From NCBI RefSeq assembly GCF_014203365.1, contig NZ_JACHIS010000001.1:1364001-1428000 (forward strand): DNA of 64,000 bases, given 5' to 3'. Both the position numbers and the translations under genes were made by a program. Below are positions 26,325 to 33,857 of this stretch, piece by piece. The notes below the pieces were generated by a model. The model did not search any database. It saw only the letters and a program-made list of their open reading frames with translations, and was not told where the DNA came from. The number at the start of each line of letters is the position of its first letter. Positions within the stretch are counted from its first letter, which is position 1. The stretch comes from Actinoalloteichus hymeniacidonis. Lineage in GTDB: Bacteria > Actinomycetota > Actinomycetes > Mycobacteriales > Pseudonocardiaceae.

Positions 26325-26487
26325 GTCAAGTTGGAGTTCGACTAGTATTTCCTGTGTGGAGATCGGGTGTTCCAGTCAGTCGATTGGCATCCGGGACACC
26401 AAGAACAGGTCGGGTGGGATGTTGCAGGTCGACAGATCCGCCTTTGCCGCCTTCGTGGCCTCGGTGAAGGCCGACCGGCTGCGCTAG
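26302..26487 (+). CDS. DUF397 (Scr1-type) small protein
   Basis: 61 residues with the family pattern WRKSSWSS...CVEI near the N-terminus, IGIRDTKN in the middle and FAAFVASVKADRL at the end. ATG 26302 has AAAAAGGAG 6 nt upstream and overlaps the regulator gene by 23 nt, so the two are coupled. DUF397 proteins are thought to bind and modulate the partner DUF5753 regulator. Confidence 0.9.
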   Translation: MEKLRWRKSSWSSTSISCVEIGCSSQSIGIRDTKNRSGGMLQVDRSAFAAFVASVKADRLR

Positions 26488-26497
26488 CGGGTAAGCA

Positions 26498-26537
26498 ATC
26501 GGCCCGCCTGTCTCCGCGATGGACAGAGCGGGCCGAT
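26498..26537. terminator. Bidirectional hairpin between convergent genes
   Basis: Arms ATCGGCCCGC (26498-26507) and GCGGGCCGAT (26528-26537) are perfect, with inner TGTC/GACA pairing. It lies between the convergent DUF397 and ImmA/IrrE genes. Confidence 0.65.
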
Positions 26538-26563
26538 GCTTCGGTGAAGAGCGTGTTTCGCCA

Positions 26564-27670
26564 TCACGGCACCAGCCGCAGGCCCGTCCCGCCGGGGTGC
26601 CAGTCCGGCGCCGCGCCGTTCATTCGCGAGGTGCCCTCGGTGGACACCGCCGTCACCACCAACCCGAAGACCAGGCTGTTCAGCTCTTCCATGTCGATGG
26701 CCAGCGCGGCGGCGATCTCCTGCGGACCGCTCCCGTGCTCCCGCAACGCCCGAAACGCCTTGGCCAACAATTGCGAGCCCTCACGGGGCACGCCCCCGGG
26801 CTCGTCCCGGCGGAATCCGCGTCTGCTCAGCTCCCCGCACACCGTGCGGTACTGCCAATCCGACAACAGTTCCAGGTCGTGCAGGCGGTAGGTCAACGCC
26901 AATGCCGATACCCGCCAGCGGGACCGATACTCGACGACCTGATCCACCAACGGTCCGCGAGAAACCCGAGCCAGCACGTCCGCGCGTGGCAACAGGAAGG
27001 CCGCCGCGAAGGCGTTCGCCTCCGATTCCGCGCTCGGCCCGTCCAACGCGGGCGCGCCCGCATGCAACACCAGGTGCCCCAATTCGTGGGCGGCGTCGAA
27101 GCGGCAGCGTTCGGGCGACTTCGCCGTCGACAGGAAGACGAACGGCCGCTCGCCCTGCCAGAACGAGAAGGCGTCGACCTCGGCGCACTCACCTGGAACC
27201 GAGAACACCCGCACGCCCCGCGACTCCAACAGATGCACCATGTTCGGTGCGGGCGCGTGCCCCAGACCCCACTCGGCACGGACCATCTCCGCCGCCGTCT
27301 CCGGATCCGGCCGATGCAGGCTCGGCAATCCCGTGATGGGCAGCGCGAACCGGATGTCCAACCAGCCCGAGATCTCGGTAGCCAATTGCCCCGCGCCCAA
27401 CGCCGCACCCCGCAACCGTCCGGGGAGCTTGCTCGGCGCCCGGAACGACACCGCCGCACCCGGCAACTCCGCGACCTCGGGTCGGAAGAAGAACTCCGCC
27501 GGGAAGCCCAGCGCATCGGCCAGCCCGTGCACCGTCGCGACCGTCGGCCGTTGCCGGTCGCGTTCGTAGTTGCTGACGCTCTGCGCGCTGACGCCGACCT
27601 TGCGTGCCAGCTCGGCAGCGGTGAGCCCACGCCTGCGGCGGGCGAGCGAAATCCGGGATGCGGTCACCAT
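26564..27670 (-). CDS. XRE regulator with ImmA/IrrE metalloprotease domain
   Basis: About 368 residues. Residues 1-65 are an XRE HTH (LARRRRGLTAAELARKVGVS, SNYERDRQRPT). Residues about 170-260 are an ImmA/IrrE peptidase with the zinc motif HELGH in AAHELGHLVLH and a downstream Glu (ESEANAFAAAFLLP). Such proteins cleave a repressor or antitoxin, for example ImmA acting on ImmR in ICEBs1, to induce mobile or stress genes. ATG 27670 fits the HTH start; a GTG at 27739 overlaps the upstream stop as GTGA and would add 23 residues. It is coupled to the gene at 27736, its likely partner. Confidence 0.88.
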   Translation of the reverse strand: MVTASRISLARRRRGLTAAELARKVGVSAQSVSNYERDRQRPTVATVHGLADALGFPAEFFFRPEVAELPGAAVSFRAPSKLPGRLRGAALGAGQLATEISGWLDIRFALPITGLPSLHRPDPETAAEMVRAEWGLGHAPAPNMVHLLESRGVRVFSVPGECAEVDAFSFWQGERPFVFLSTAKSPERCRFDAAHELGHLVLHAGAPALDGPSAESEANAFAAAFLLPRADVLARVSRGPLVDQVVEYRSRWRVSALALTYRLHDLELLSDWQYRTVCGELSRRGFRRDEPGGVPREGSQLLAKAFRALREHGSGPQEIAAALAIDMEELNSLVFGLVVTAVSTEGTSRMNGAAPDWHPGGTGLRLVP

Positions 27671-27735
27671 GACCCGGTCATTCTCACCAAACACGGCCGG
27701 TGACAACAGTTGCCCTGCCGCAGACGTGGGAGCGG

Positions 27736-28398
27736 TCACCGCAGGGGGATTTCGAAGTCGAGCTCGTCCGGATCAGCTGGATCACCCGGCCGAATCGAAG
27801 GACCGGCGTTCGGCCGGAAGTCCAAAGGCGGCAGTGGGAAGCGCTCCGCCCAGTCGGTGATCTTCCTAGCACCGTCGATGGGCTTGGGCTGCGAGAACTC
27901 GGCCCTGACCTGGTGTTCGATGTCGTTCCACCACGTCACGAGAAACCACACCTTCAGCCCCGGGATCGGCGCCGTCGGTGTGGACGAATCACCAGTGGCG
28001 GGGTCGAACAGCGCGAATTGGGAGGGTCCGGGGTTGTCGTTCTCCAGCGTCAACTCTGCGGTCCGCGTGCCACTGTCATAGCGACTCGTCAGAGGCGCGT
28101 TCCGGTCGCCCGTTCCGGCGTCGCCTTGGAGGACACCGAGCGCCATCGGCACCTTCGGATGGCGGGAGAACGGCGCACCGTGGTGGTCGAGAAGAGACCA
28201 CCCTCGGCCCAAGAGGGTCTCGCGCAGGGTGCCGTGTCGGTGGGTCCAGTCCGCATAACCCTTCGACGTTTCAACGGCGCTCGGCGGGACGGCCCGCCGA
28301 GCGTTGATGCCTGCCCAGATCGCATCCTCGAAATCCTGCGGTGTCAGGTCGAACTCGGCCAGCTTCTTCTCGGTCCGCCGGTACAACTCGTCTGACAC
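27736..28398 (-). CDS. Hypothetical partner of the ImmA/IrrE gene
   Basis: 220 residues of unknown family. Visible features: an N-terminal helical part (YRRTEKKLAEFDLTPQDFEDAIWAGINARR), a central ALGVLQGDAGTGD loop, and a conserved-looking KVWFLVTWWNDIEHQVRAEF strand. There is no signal peptide or membrane segment. GTG 28398 has GGGAGG 4 nt upstream. It is immediately upstream of, and possibly coupled by GTGA to, the XRE-ImmA gene. That suggests a target, antitoxin-like or effector role, but this is inferred from position only. Confidence 0.6.
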   Translation of the reverse strand: MSDELYRRTEKKLAEFDLTPQDFEDAIWAGINARRAVPPSAVETSKGYADWTHRHGTLRETLLGRGWSLLDHHGAPFSRHPKVPMALGVLQGDAGTGDRNAPLTSRYDSGTRTAELTLENDNPGPSQFALFDPATGDSSTPTAPIPGLKVWFLVTWWNDIEHQVRAEFSQPKPIDGARKITDWAERFPLPPLDFRPNAGPSIRPGDPADPDELDFEIPLR

Positions 28399-28414
28399 AA
28401 GACCTCCCGGATTG

Positions 28415-28458
28415 GCTTATGAAAACGGTACCGCATGTGAGGTAGTGGATTCATAAGC
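28415..28458. promoter_or_regulatory. Paired 9-bp half-sites upstream of ImmA/IrrE operon
   Basis: GCTTATGAA (28415-28423) and TTCATAAGC (28450-28458) are perfect inverted copies, centres 35 bp apart. The region is AT-rich compared with its surroundings and lies just before the GTG at 28398. It is a plausible operator pair for the XRE protein. Confidence 0.5.
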
Positions 28459-28478
28459 AATGGGAGGGGGTCGGAGGA

Positions 28479-29243
28479 TTAGTGGTTCCGCCGGCGACGA
28501 GGCCGGACGGCGCGCTTGCCCTGCGGATATCGACGTGTGGTCCTCGATCCTTTCGTTTCCTCGGGCGTTGGCCGATCGTCGGTTTCCTGCGGTGGCGGCG
28601 GATACCCGGGTTCTTCCGGGGCGGCAGCGGCCTCCCGCGCCACCGCCATCCGCATCCGCATGGCTCCATTGCCGAACCGCGGCCGCCGCCCGACCAACCG
28701 CAGCGGCCTGTGGACCTGCCGTTCCCTGATCCAGCGTCGCTTCCCGACCGCTTCGGCAAAGGCGTGCGCGACCTCGTAGGCATCGCCCAGCTTTCCGAGG
28801 ACCAACACGATGAACGCTACGAAGATCGCCTGCGCACCGCGAAAGGAGTCCGGCACGAACAGCTGCGTCGCGACGATCCCGACCAGGTTCGGCAGCACAC
28901 CAAGGGTGTACTTCGCGGCGAGCTTCCTCAACGCGTGGAACTGCGGTGCCGTCGCCCCGAAGAACGGTGCGGCGACGCATCGCGACCACACCGTCGAGAG
29001 CGGGAAGCACACGACGAACAGGCTCACGATGAAGAAGACGTCCTGACCGTTGCGCGCCGGGATCGCCAACAGACCGACCGTGGTCAGCAGCATCATCAGG
29101 TCGACCAGCCGGATGAACGGATACGCCCGCCAGGGCCGCTTCCTCGGCGCGCGTAAGCCCGGACCCGCCTCGGGGTGGCGCCGCCGCCTGCGATCCCGCC
29201 TGTGGTGCTTGAGTCGGCGGGCGAGTCGAGACAGGACATTCAT
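28479..29243 (-). CDS. Membrane protein of unknown function
   Basis: 254 residues. A very basic N-terminal ~35 residues (LARRLKHHRRDRRRRRH) precedes about four membrane helices (LVDLMMLLTTVGLLAI; DVFFIVSLFVVCFPLSTV; LGVLPNLVGIVATQLF; AIFVAFIVLVLGKLG) and a long charged, Pro-rich cytoplasmic tail. I do not recognise the family. ATG 29243 follows a strong hairpin that separates it from the DGQHR gene, so it may have its own promoter or be subject to attenuation. Confidence 0.65.
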   Translation of the reverse strand: MNVLSRLARRLKHHRRDRRRRRHPEAGPGLRAPRKRPWRAYPFIRLVDLMMLLTTVGLLAIPARNGQDVFFIVSLFVVCFPLSTVWSRCVAAPFFGATAPQFHALRKLAAKYTLGVLPNLVGIVATQLFVPDSFRGAQAIFVAFIVLVLGKLGDAYEVAHAFAEAVGKRRWIRERQVHRPLRLVGRRPRFGNGAMRMRMAVAREAAAAPEEPGYPPPPQETDDRPTPEETKGSRTTRRYPQGKRAVRPRRRRNH

Positions 29244-29272
29244 CGTGTGGTTCGGCTCCGGGCGTGCATGCT

Positions 29273-29310
29273 CGCCACTGCCGTCGGCCGACGGGCCGAC
29301 GGCAGTGGCG
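29273..29310. terminator. 17-bp perfect hairpin between DGQHR and membrane-protein genes
   Basis: CGCCACTGCCGTCGGCC (29273-29289) pairs perfectly with 29294-29310 around a GACG loop. It lies 14 nt past the DGQHR stop (29324) and 30 nt before the next start (29243). It is the strongest hairpin in this part of the window. Confidence 0.75.
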
Positions 29311-29323
29311 TAGCCAGGTGGGT

Positions 29324-30559
29324 CTACAGGTAGGCGGGCGGCGAGTGGTACCACTTGGTGAGCACCCCGACCAGATGTTGCAGGTTCTGAGTCAACATCG
29401 ACGGCGACGATTGGCCGAGTGAGAAGTCGCTCTTCGTCTCATGACGAAGCCAGAAGCTCTCTCCGGAGATCGGCGCATTCATGTGCGGGCTGAGCCGTGA
29501 GAAGAACACCGCGATCTCCTCGGCGGGGACCCCCGACTCGGTCAGCTGGTGATACGTCCCGGCCAAGACACGGAGCATCCCCACCGAACCCAGCAGCGAG
29601 TTCCGACGCAGTTCCAACGGGGGCAGCGTGCGCTCGGCAACCGCGTCCAACTCCGGGAACGCCGAACAGATGCAGTCGAGGAAGCCGTGGATCTTCTCCA
29701 CGAGCACCTCGTCGGCGATCTCGGCCTCGCGCTTGCGGCCCATCCGCCCCGCCACTCCGACGGCGACGCCCCTGGTGAGGTCGGCGACATGCTTGGCCCC
29801 CAGCAGATTGGGGTTCCGCGCAGTCATGCGGTCCTGTTCCAGGTCGACGCGGTCCTTCAGCAACGCATGGCTGACGACCCGGTCGAGAATGCGGTTCGCG
29901 ACCTTGGAGCTGTCGAACCGCGATCGCAGGGCGCTGGAGATGCCCTTCGCATTGTCGGCCACGTCGACGAACATCTGCCGCGCCTGGATGTTGTTCGGCT
30001 CGACATAGATGTCCAACCCGATGGATTCACGCTCCAGCCTGGCCAGCTGGTCGGTCAGCGTGGTCCTGGCCGCCTTGAGTACCGGGATCTTCTCCGCGCG
30101 AACCGCCTTGGCAAGTTCACGGTCGAGTTTGGTGAGCTGGTCGCCGATGTCCTTGAGCGCCAGGTGGATACCGAGCACACGGTGCTGACCATCGATGATC
30201 AGCAGCGGCGAGACCGAACCGATCGCCCACGGAACCGAGAGGTAACCGACCGCATCGGTCTCGCTGCCGGGCACCGCTTCGAAGACGCAGCCGCCGTTGT
30301 CCCTCACCAACAGGGTGGGCGCGACCCACGACTGATTCTGTAGGACGTAATCCCCGAATCCCCTCGCGTGCTTCGGAGTGACCTTGCGGTTGTCCGGGTC
30401 CGGCTCCTCGACGCTGGGTACCGGTAACACCTGATCGAGGCTGGTCAGCGGAATCCGCAGGCTGTACACGACTCGGCCGCCCTGCGCGGATCGGCTGGCC
30501 AGATAGGTGCTGGAGCGCCGAGCACCGCTGAGCCGAGAGGAGTCGATGGAGAGAGACAA
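29324..30559 (-). CDS. DGQHR-domain (DndB-like) protein
   Basis: About 411 residues. The name-giving motif is LLIIDGQHRVLG near residue 122. Other DndB-like features are SLRIPL near the N-terminus, QARQMFVDVADNAKGIS (a ParB-like FxDxN variant) and a helical C-terminal half. DndB regulates DNA phosphorothioation (dnd) clusters, and related DGQHR proteins occur in other defence loci; no dndA, C, D or E lies nearby. The TTG at 30559 is preferred, with AGGGGG 6 nt upstream. The frame also runs to 30607. Confidence 0.8.
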   Translation of the reverse strand: MSLSIDSSRLSGARRSSTYLASRSAQGGRVVYSLRIPLTSLDQVLPVPSVEEPDPDNRKVTPKHARGFGDYVLQNQSWVAPTLLVRDNGGCVFEAVPGSETDAVGYLSVPWAIGSVSPLLIIDGQHRVLGIHLALKDIGDQLTKLDRELAKAVRAEKIPVLKAARTTLTDQLARLERESIGLDIYVEPNNIQARQMFVDVADNAKGISSALRSRFDSSKVANRILDRVVSHALLKDRVDLEQDRMTARNPNLLGAKHVADLTRGVAVGVAGRMGRKREAEIADEVLVEKIHGFLDCICSAFPELDAVAERTLPPLELRRNSLLGSVGMLRVLAGTYHQLTESGVPAEEIAVFFSRLSPHMNAPISGESFWLRHETKSDFSLGQSSPSMLTQNLQHLVGVLTKWYHSPPAYL

Positions 30560-30667
30560 GAAGTACCCCCTGGGAAGACACCGTGATCCCGAATTCTTCC
30601 GGATCAAGGACTGTGAACGGATAAGAATGCGCGAGCGTCGAGGCCGAAGGCAAGCCGAGTTAGTTTT

Positions 30668-30679
30668 GCTTGTTCAAGC
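30668..30679. promoter_or_regulatory. Small inverted repeat upstream of DGQHR gene
   Basis: GCTTG-TT-CAAGC lies in an AT-richer stretch about 110 bp before the DGQHR start. It is a possible operator or part of the promoter; the evidence is weak. Confidence 0.3.
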
Positions 30680-30831
30680 AATCACATTCCGGGCAGGCAT
30701 GTGACTCGATCGTGCCGGTCAGAAAATTTCATACCGAGTCGCTTGGTGGGGGTGTGGGTCGCATTTCCCGAGTTGCTTGTCGGGGCGATCTCTCGGCGAT
30801 CCCGTCGAGCGCGTGATCCCCGTTGGGTTCG

Positions 30832-31086
30832 TCAGCGCGGATACGGGTAGTTCGGCGGTGGCCCAGGCGGTCCCGGCGGCCCATACGGTCCAGTGTGGCC
30901 AGGCTGTCCGTACGGGGCGGGGTACTGGTACGTGGTGGTGACCTCCTTGCGTTTCACCACCGATCGGATGATCGGCAACGGTGCGTAGACCACTGAGAAC
31001 CAGGCGCCGAGGGTGATGATGGACATGAAGATGTGGAAGCCATGGGCAGTATTCTTGCGGTATCGCGTTACCTGATGGTGATACAC
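30832..31086 (-). CDS. Small membrane protein with Pro/Gly/Tyr-rich tail
   Basis: 84 residues. One or two hydrophobic segments (GFHIFMSIITLGAWFSVVYAPLPII) follow a basic N-terminus (VTRYRKNTAH). The C-terminal 35 residues are Pro/Gly/Tyr-rich (YGPPGPPGPPPNYPYPR). The GTG at 31086 is chosen because AAGGGG lies 5 nt upstream; the ATG at 31113 would place that ribosome site inside the gene. Similar small proteins are common in actinomycetes; the function is unknown. Confidence 0.6.
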   Translation of the reverse strand: MYHHQVTRYRKNTAHGFHIFMSIITLGAWFSVVYAPLPIIRSVVKRKEVTTTYQYPAPYGQPGHTGPYGPPGPPGPPPNYPYPR

Positions 31087-31506
31087 GATCGCCCCTTTTC
31101 TTCTCCCTATCATCGGCTGCCGGTGCGGCGCGTTACACGGATCGCCCTGCTAAGTCCGACGCTCTCGAAAACTGCGGCGAGCGCGCGATTTTCGGCGCCG
31201 GAATCAGCCGCTGCGACCGGGATGGTGTCGTGAGCCGGGCTCTCTTGGGCGAGTCCGGATCAGCGATGGGTGCATTGATGGCCATTTCGATCCGCGTGCA
31301 ATAGCAATACTGATTGCGTCCGCAACTTGTCGGATCGAGTCTGGCGCAATCAGTGCGTACCCGGCGGGCAGGCTTGGTTGAAAACCCGGCCCGACCGAAC
31401 CGTCGTGCAGACCAACACAGAGTGAACGCGCACCATCCGCAGACCGAAGGCGCCGTTCACCGCTTGAGCTCTGGATCCCTCCCGGATACCGGTGGTAACA
31501 AGATGT
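31087..31506. other. Divergent intergenic region
   Basis: About 420 bp between the small membrane protein and the S9 peptidase. It should hold both promoters. No gene, strong hairpin or clear operator was seen. Confidence 0.4.
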
Positions 31507-33567
31507 GTGATCAACGACTCCGACACCACCGGTCATCCCGTCTGCCCCTACGCCGATCTCGATGCTTATGCGGAGCTTCCCCGGCTCGCCGATCTTCGGT
31601 TATCACCCGGTGGGACCAGGCTCGTCGTCGGAGTGGCGATGCTCGATGCCACCAAGACTCGGCACATCAGCACGCTATGGGAAGTGGATCCGAACGGTGT
31701 CGAGCCCGCCCGCAGGCTGACCCGTAGCGAGAAGGGCGAATCCGCCGCCGGGTTCACCCCCGACGGCGACCTGCTGTTCGCCTCCAACCGACCCGCACCG
31801 GGCGCGACCGAGGATGCCGACGCGGCCGCGTTGTGGGTCCAACCCGCCTCCGGCGATGCGCAGGTGATCGCAGATCCGCCCGGTGGCGTGCACGGCGTCC
31901 TCGTCGCTCCCACGGGCACCGTTCTGTTCGGCTCGGGATTGTTGCCCTCGGCGGTCGACCTCGCCGAGGACGCGGCGCTGCGTACCCGGCGAAAGGACAC
32001 GAAGGTCTCGGCGATCCTGCACGAGGAATACCCGATCCGGCACTGGGATCACGACATCGGTCCAGACCGCACCCGGCTGTTCGTGGCCGAGATCGGAACG
32101 GGACCCTCCGATGCGCAGCTGACACCACGCGATCTCACCGGACACGTCGGTCGGGCGCTCGGCGATGGGTCCGACTGGGATCTCGCCCCCGACGGTAAGA
32201 CCGTGGTCAGTACGTGGATCGTGCCCGAGGTGACCGCCGCTCAACGGTTCACGCTCGTTGCGATCGACGTGGCCACCGGCGCTCGTCGGATTCTGGCCGA
32301 TGACCCCGGTCACGAGTACGAATCACCGAGGATCTCCCCGGACGGCACCCAGGTCGCGGCCGTTGTCCGTCGACGATCGACACCGAAGGATGCGGGGGAC
32401 ACCTGGCTGGCGGTCTTCCCGGTGGCGGGTGGGCCACAACGCGACCTGACGTCGGAATGGGACCGTAGGCCCAACGCACCTCGCTGGACGCCCGACGGCA
32501 CCGCGTTGATCCTCGCCGCCGATGACAACGGCCGGGCGCCGCTATGGCGGGTGGACATCGCCACGGGCAAGCCCACCCGGCTCACCGAGGACGATGCCGC
32601 TTACAGCGATATCGCGCTGTCGCCCGACGGGGCATGGCTCTACGCGTTGCGGTCGGCCATCGGCGCTCCACCGGCCCCGATCCGACTCGCCATGATTGAG
32701 GGCGCCATCCCCGAACCGCTGCCCGGCCCCGCCGAGGCTTTGGGCAGGATCGCTCCGCCCCCCGGTCGGCTCACCGAGATCACCGCGACGGCATCGGACG
32801 GCACCGCGCTGCGTGCCTGGCTCGCTTTGCCCGGCGGCGCTGGTCCGGGCGCTCCCGCGCCGCTGCTGCTGTGGATTCACGGCGGTCCGGTGATGTCGAT
32901 GAATGCCTGGTCTTGGCGGTGGAATCCATGGCTGGCGGTGGCCAAGGGCTACGCCGTCGTGCTGCCGGATCCCGCGCTATCCACCGGTTATGGGCGAGAT
33001 TTCATCCAACGCGGCTGGGCCGACTGGGGCAACGAGCCCTTCACCGACCTGATGACACTGGCCGATGTCGCGGCGGACCGATCCGACATCGATGCGGACC
33101 GCACCGCGGCGATGGGCGCCTCCTTCGGCGGCTACATGGCCAACTGGGTCGCGGGCCATACCGACCGCTTCGCCGCGATCGTCACCCACGCCTCCGACTG
33201 GATGTTGGCCGACGCCAACGAGTCCGGCGATGTCGCACACGAATTCACCCGTGAGATGACCTGGGAGGACGGCGATCGCAACTCCCCGCATCACGCCGTC
33301 GACCAGATCACCACGCCGATGTTGGTCATCCACGGCGACAAGGACTACCGGGTCCCGATCCACGAGGGCATCCGCCTGTGGCGGGACCTGCTGGTCCGAT
33401 CCGCCGACGACAACGGCGTGACCCCGCACAAGTTCCTCTACTTCCCCGATGAGAACCACTGGATCCTCGCCCCGCAGCACACCAAGCTCTGGTACGAGAC
33501 GGTCTTCGCCTTCCTCGATCATCATGTGCACGGCAAGCCGTGGCGTAGGCCGGAGATCCTCGGCTGA
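31507..33567 (+). CDS. S9-family prolyl oligopeptidase-like serine peptidase
   Basis: About 686 residues. Residues 1-400 form a propeller with TolB/DPP-like blades (SAAGFTPDGDLLFASN, PRISPDGTQVAAVV, PRWTPDGTALILAAD). Residues about 430-686 are the alpha/beta hydrolase: oxyanion region WIHGGPVMS, nucleophile Ser in MGASFGGYM, Asp in HGDKDYRVP and His in PDENHW. It is probably a cytoplasmic acylaminoacyl- or dipeptidyl-peptidase-like enzyme; no signal peptide is seen. GTG 31507 is used, with an in-frame GTG at 31492. Confidence 0.92.
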   Translation: MINDSDTTGHPVCPYADLDAYAELPRLADLRLSPGGTRLVVGVAMLDATKTRHISTLWEVDPNGVEPARRLTRSEKGESAAGFTPDGDLLFASNRPAPGATEDADAAALWVQPASGDAQVIADPPGGVHGVLVAPTGTVLFGSGLLPSAVDLAEDAALRTRRKDTKVSAILHEEYPIRHWDHDIGPDRTRLFVAEIGTGPSDAQLTPRDLTGHVGRALGDGSDWDLAPDGKTVVSTWIVPEVTAAQRFTLVAIDVATGARRILADDPGHEYESPRISPDGTQVAAVVRRRSTPKDAGDTWLAVFPVAGGPQRDLTSEWDRRPNAPRWTPDGTALILAADDNGRAPLWRVDIATGKPTRLTEDDAAYSDIALSPDGAWLYALRSAIGAPPAPIRLAMIEGAIPEPLPGPAEALGRIAPPPGRLTEITATASDGTALRAWLALPGGAGPGAPAPLLLWIHGGPVMSMNAWSWRWNPWLAVAKGYAVVLPDPALSTGYGRDFIQRGWADWGNEPFTDLMTLADVAADRSDIDADRTAAMGASFGGYMANWVAGHTDRFAAIVTHASDWMLADANESGDVAHEFTREMTWEDGDRNSPHHAVDQITTPMLVIHGDKDYRVPIHEGIRLWRDLLVRSADDNGVTPHKFLYFPDENHWILAPQHTKLWYETVFAFLDHHVHGKPWRRPEILG

Positions 33568-33580
33568 TCAACGAGGTGAG

Positions 33581-33618
33581 TGCCCTCGGCCGACGGTGCG
33601 GACCGGCGGCCGAGGGCA
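33581..33618. terminator. Hairpin after S9 peptidase gene
   Basis: TGCCCTCGGCC (33581-33591) pairs perfectly with GGCCGAGGGCA (33608-33618), 13 nt after the stop codon. Confidence 0.65.
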
Positions 33619-33857
33619 TTCCCGTCGGCATCGCCGGGTTCGGTGGCCGCCTCCGGTGCCCAGGTTGTCAAATGCCGCAATCGTGTCAGTGTTGAATGAA
33701 TTCAATGCGTTGCCGCATCGAGCTGGGAGACCGCTCCGACCGCGCGGTCCTCCGCTTCGTGTCCTCGGTGGTGCCGATACCGAAGATCGACACCACCTTC
33801 CGCTCCGCTCGCGGGCTCGCCCGACATTCCGGCGACAGGCCGCAGCGGTGGGACGAA

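Noticed and set aside
24734-31086. Possible integrative element covering the Scr1, ImmA/IrrE and DGQHR genes
   Set aside because: ImmA/IrrE is often on such elements, but I found no integrase, excisionase, tRNA target or direct-repeat boundary.
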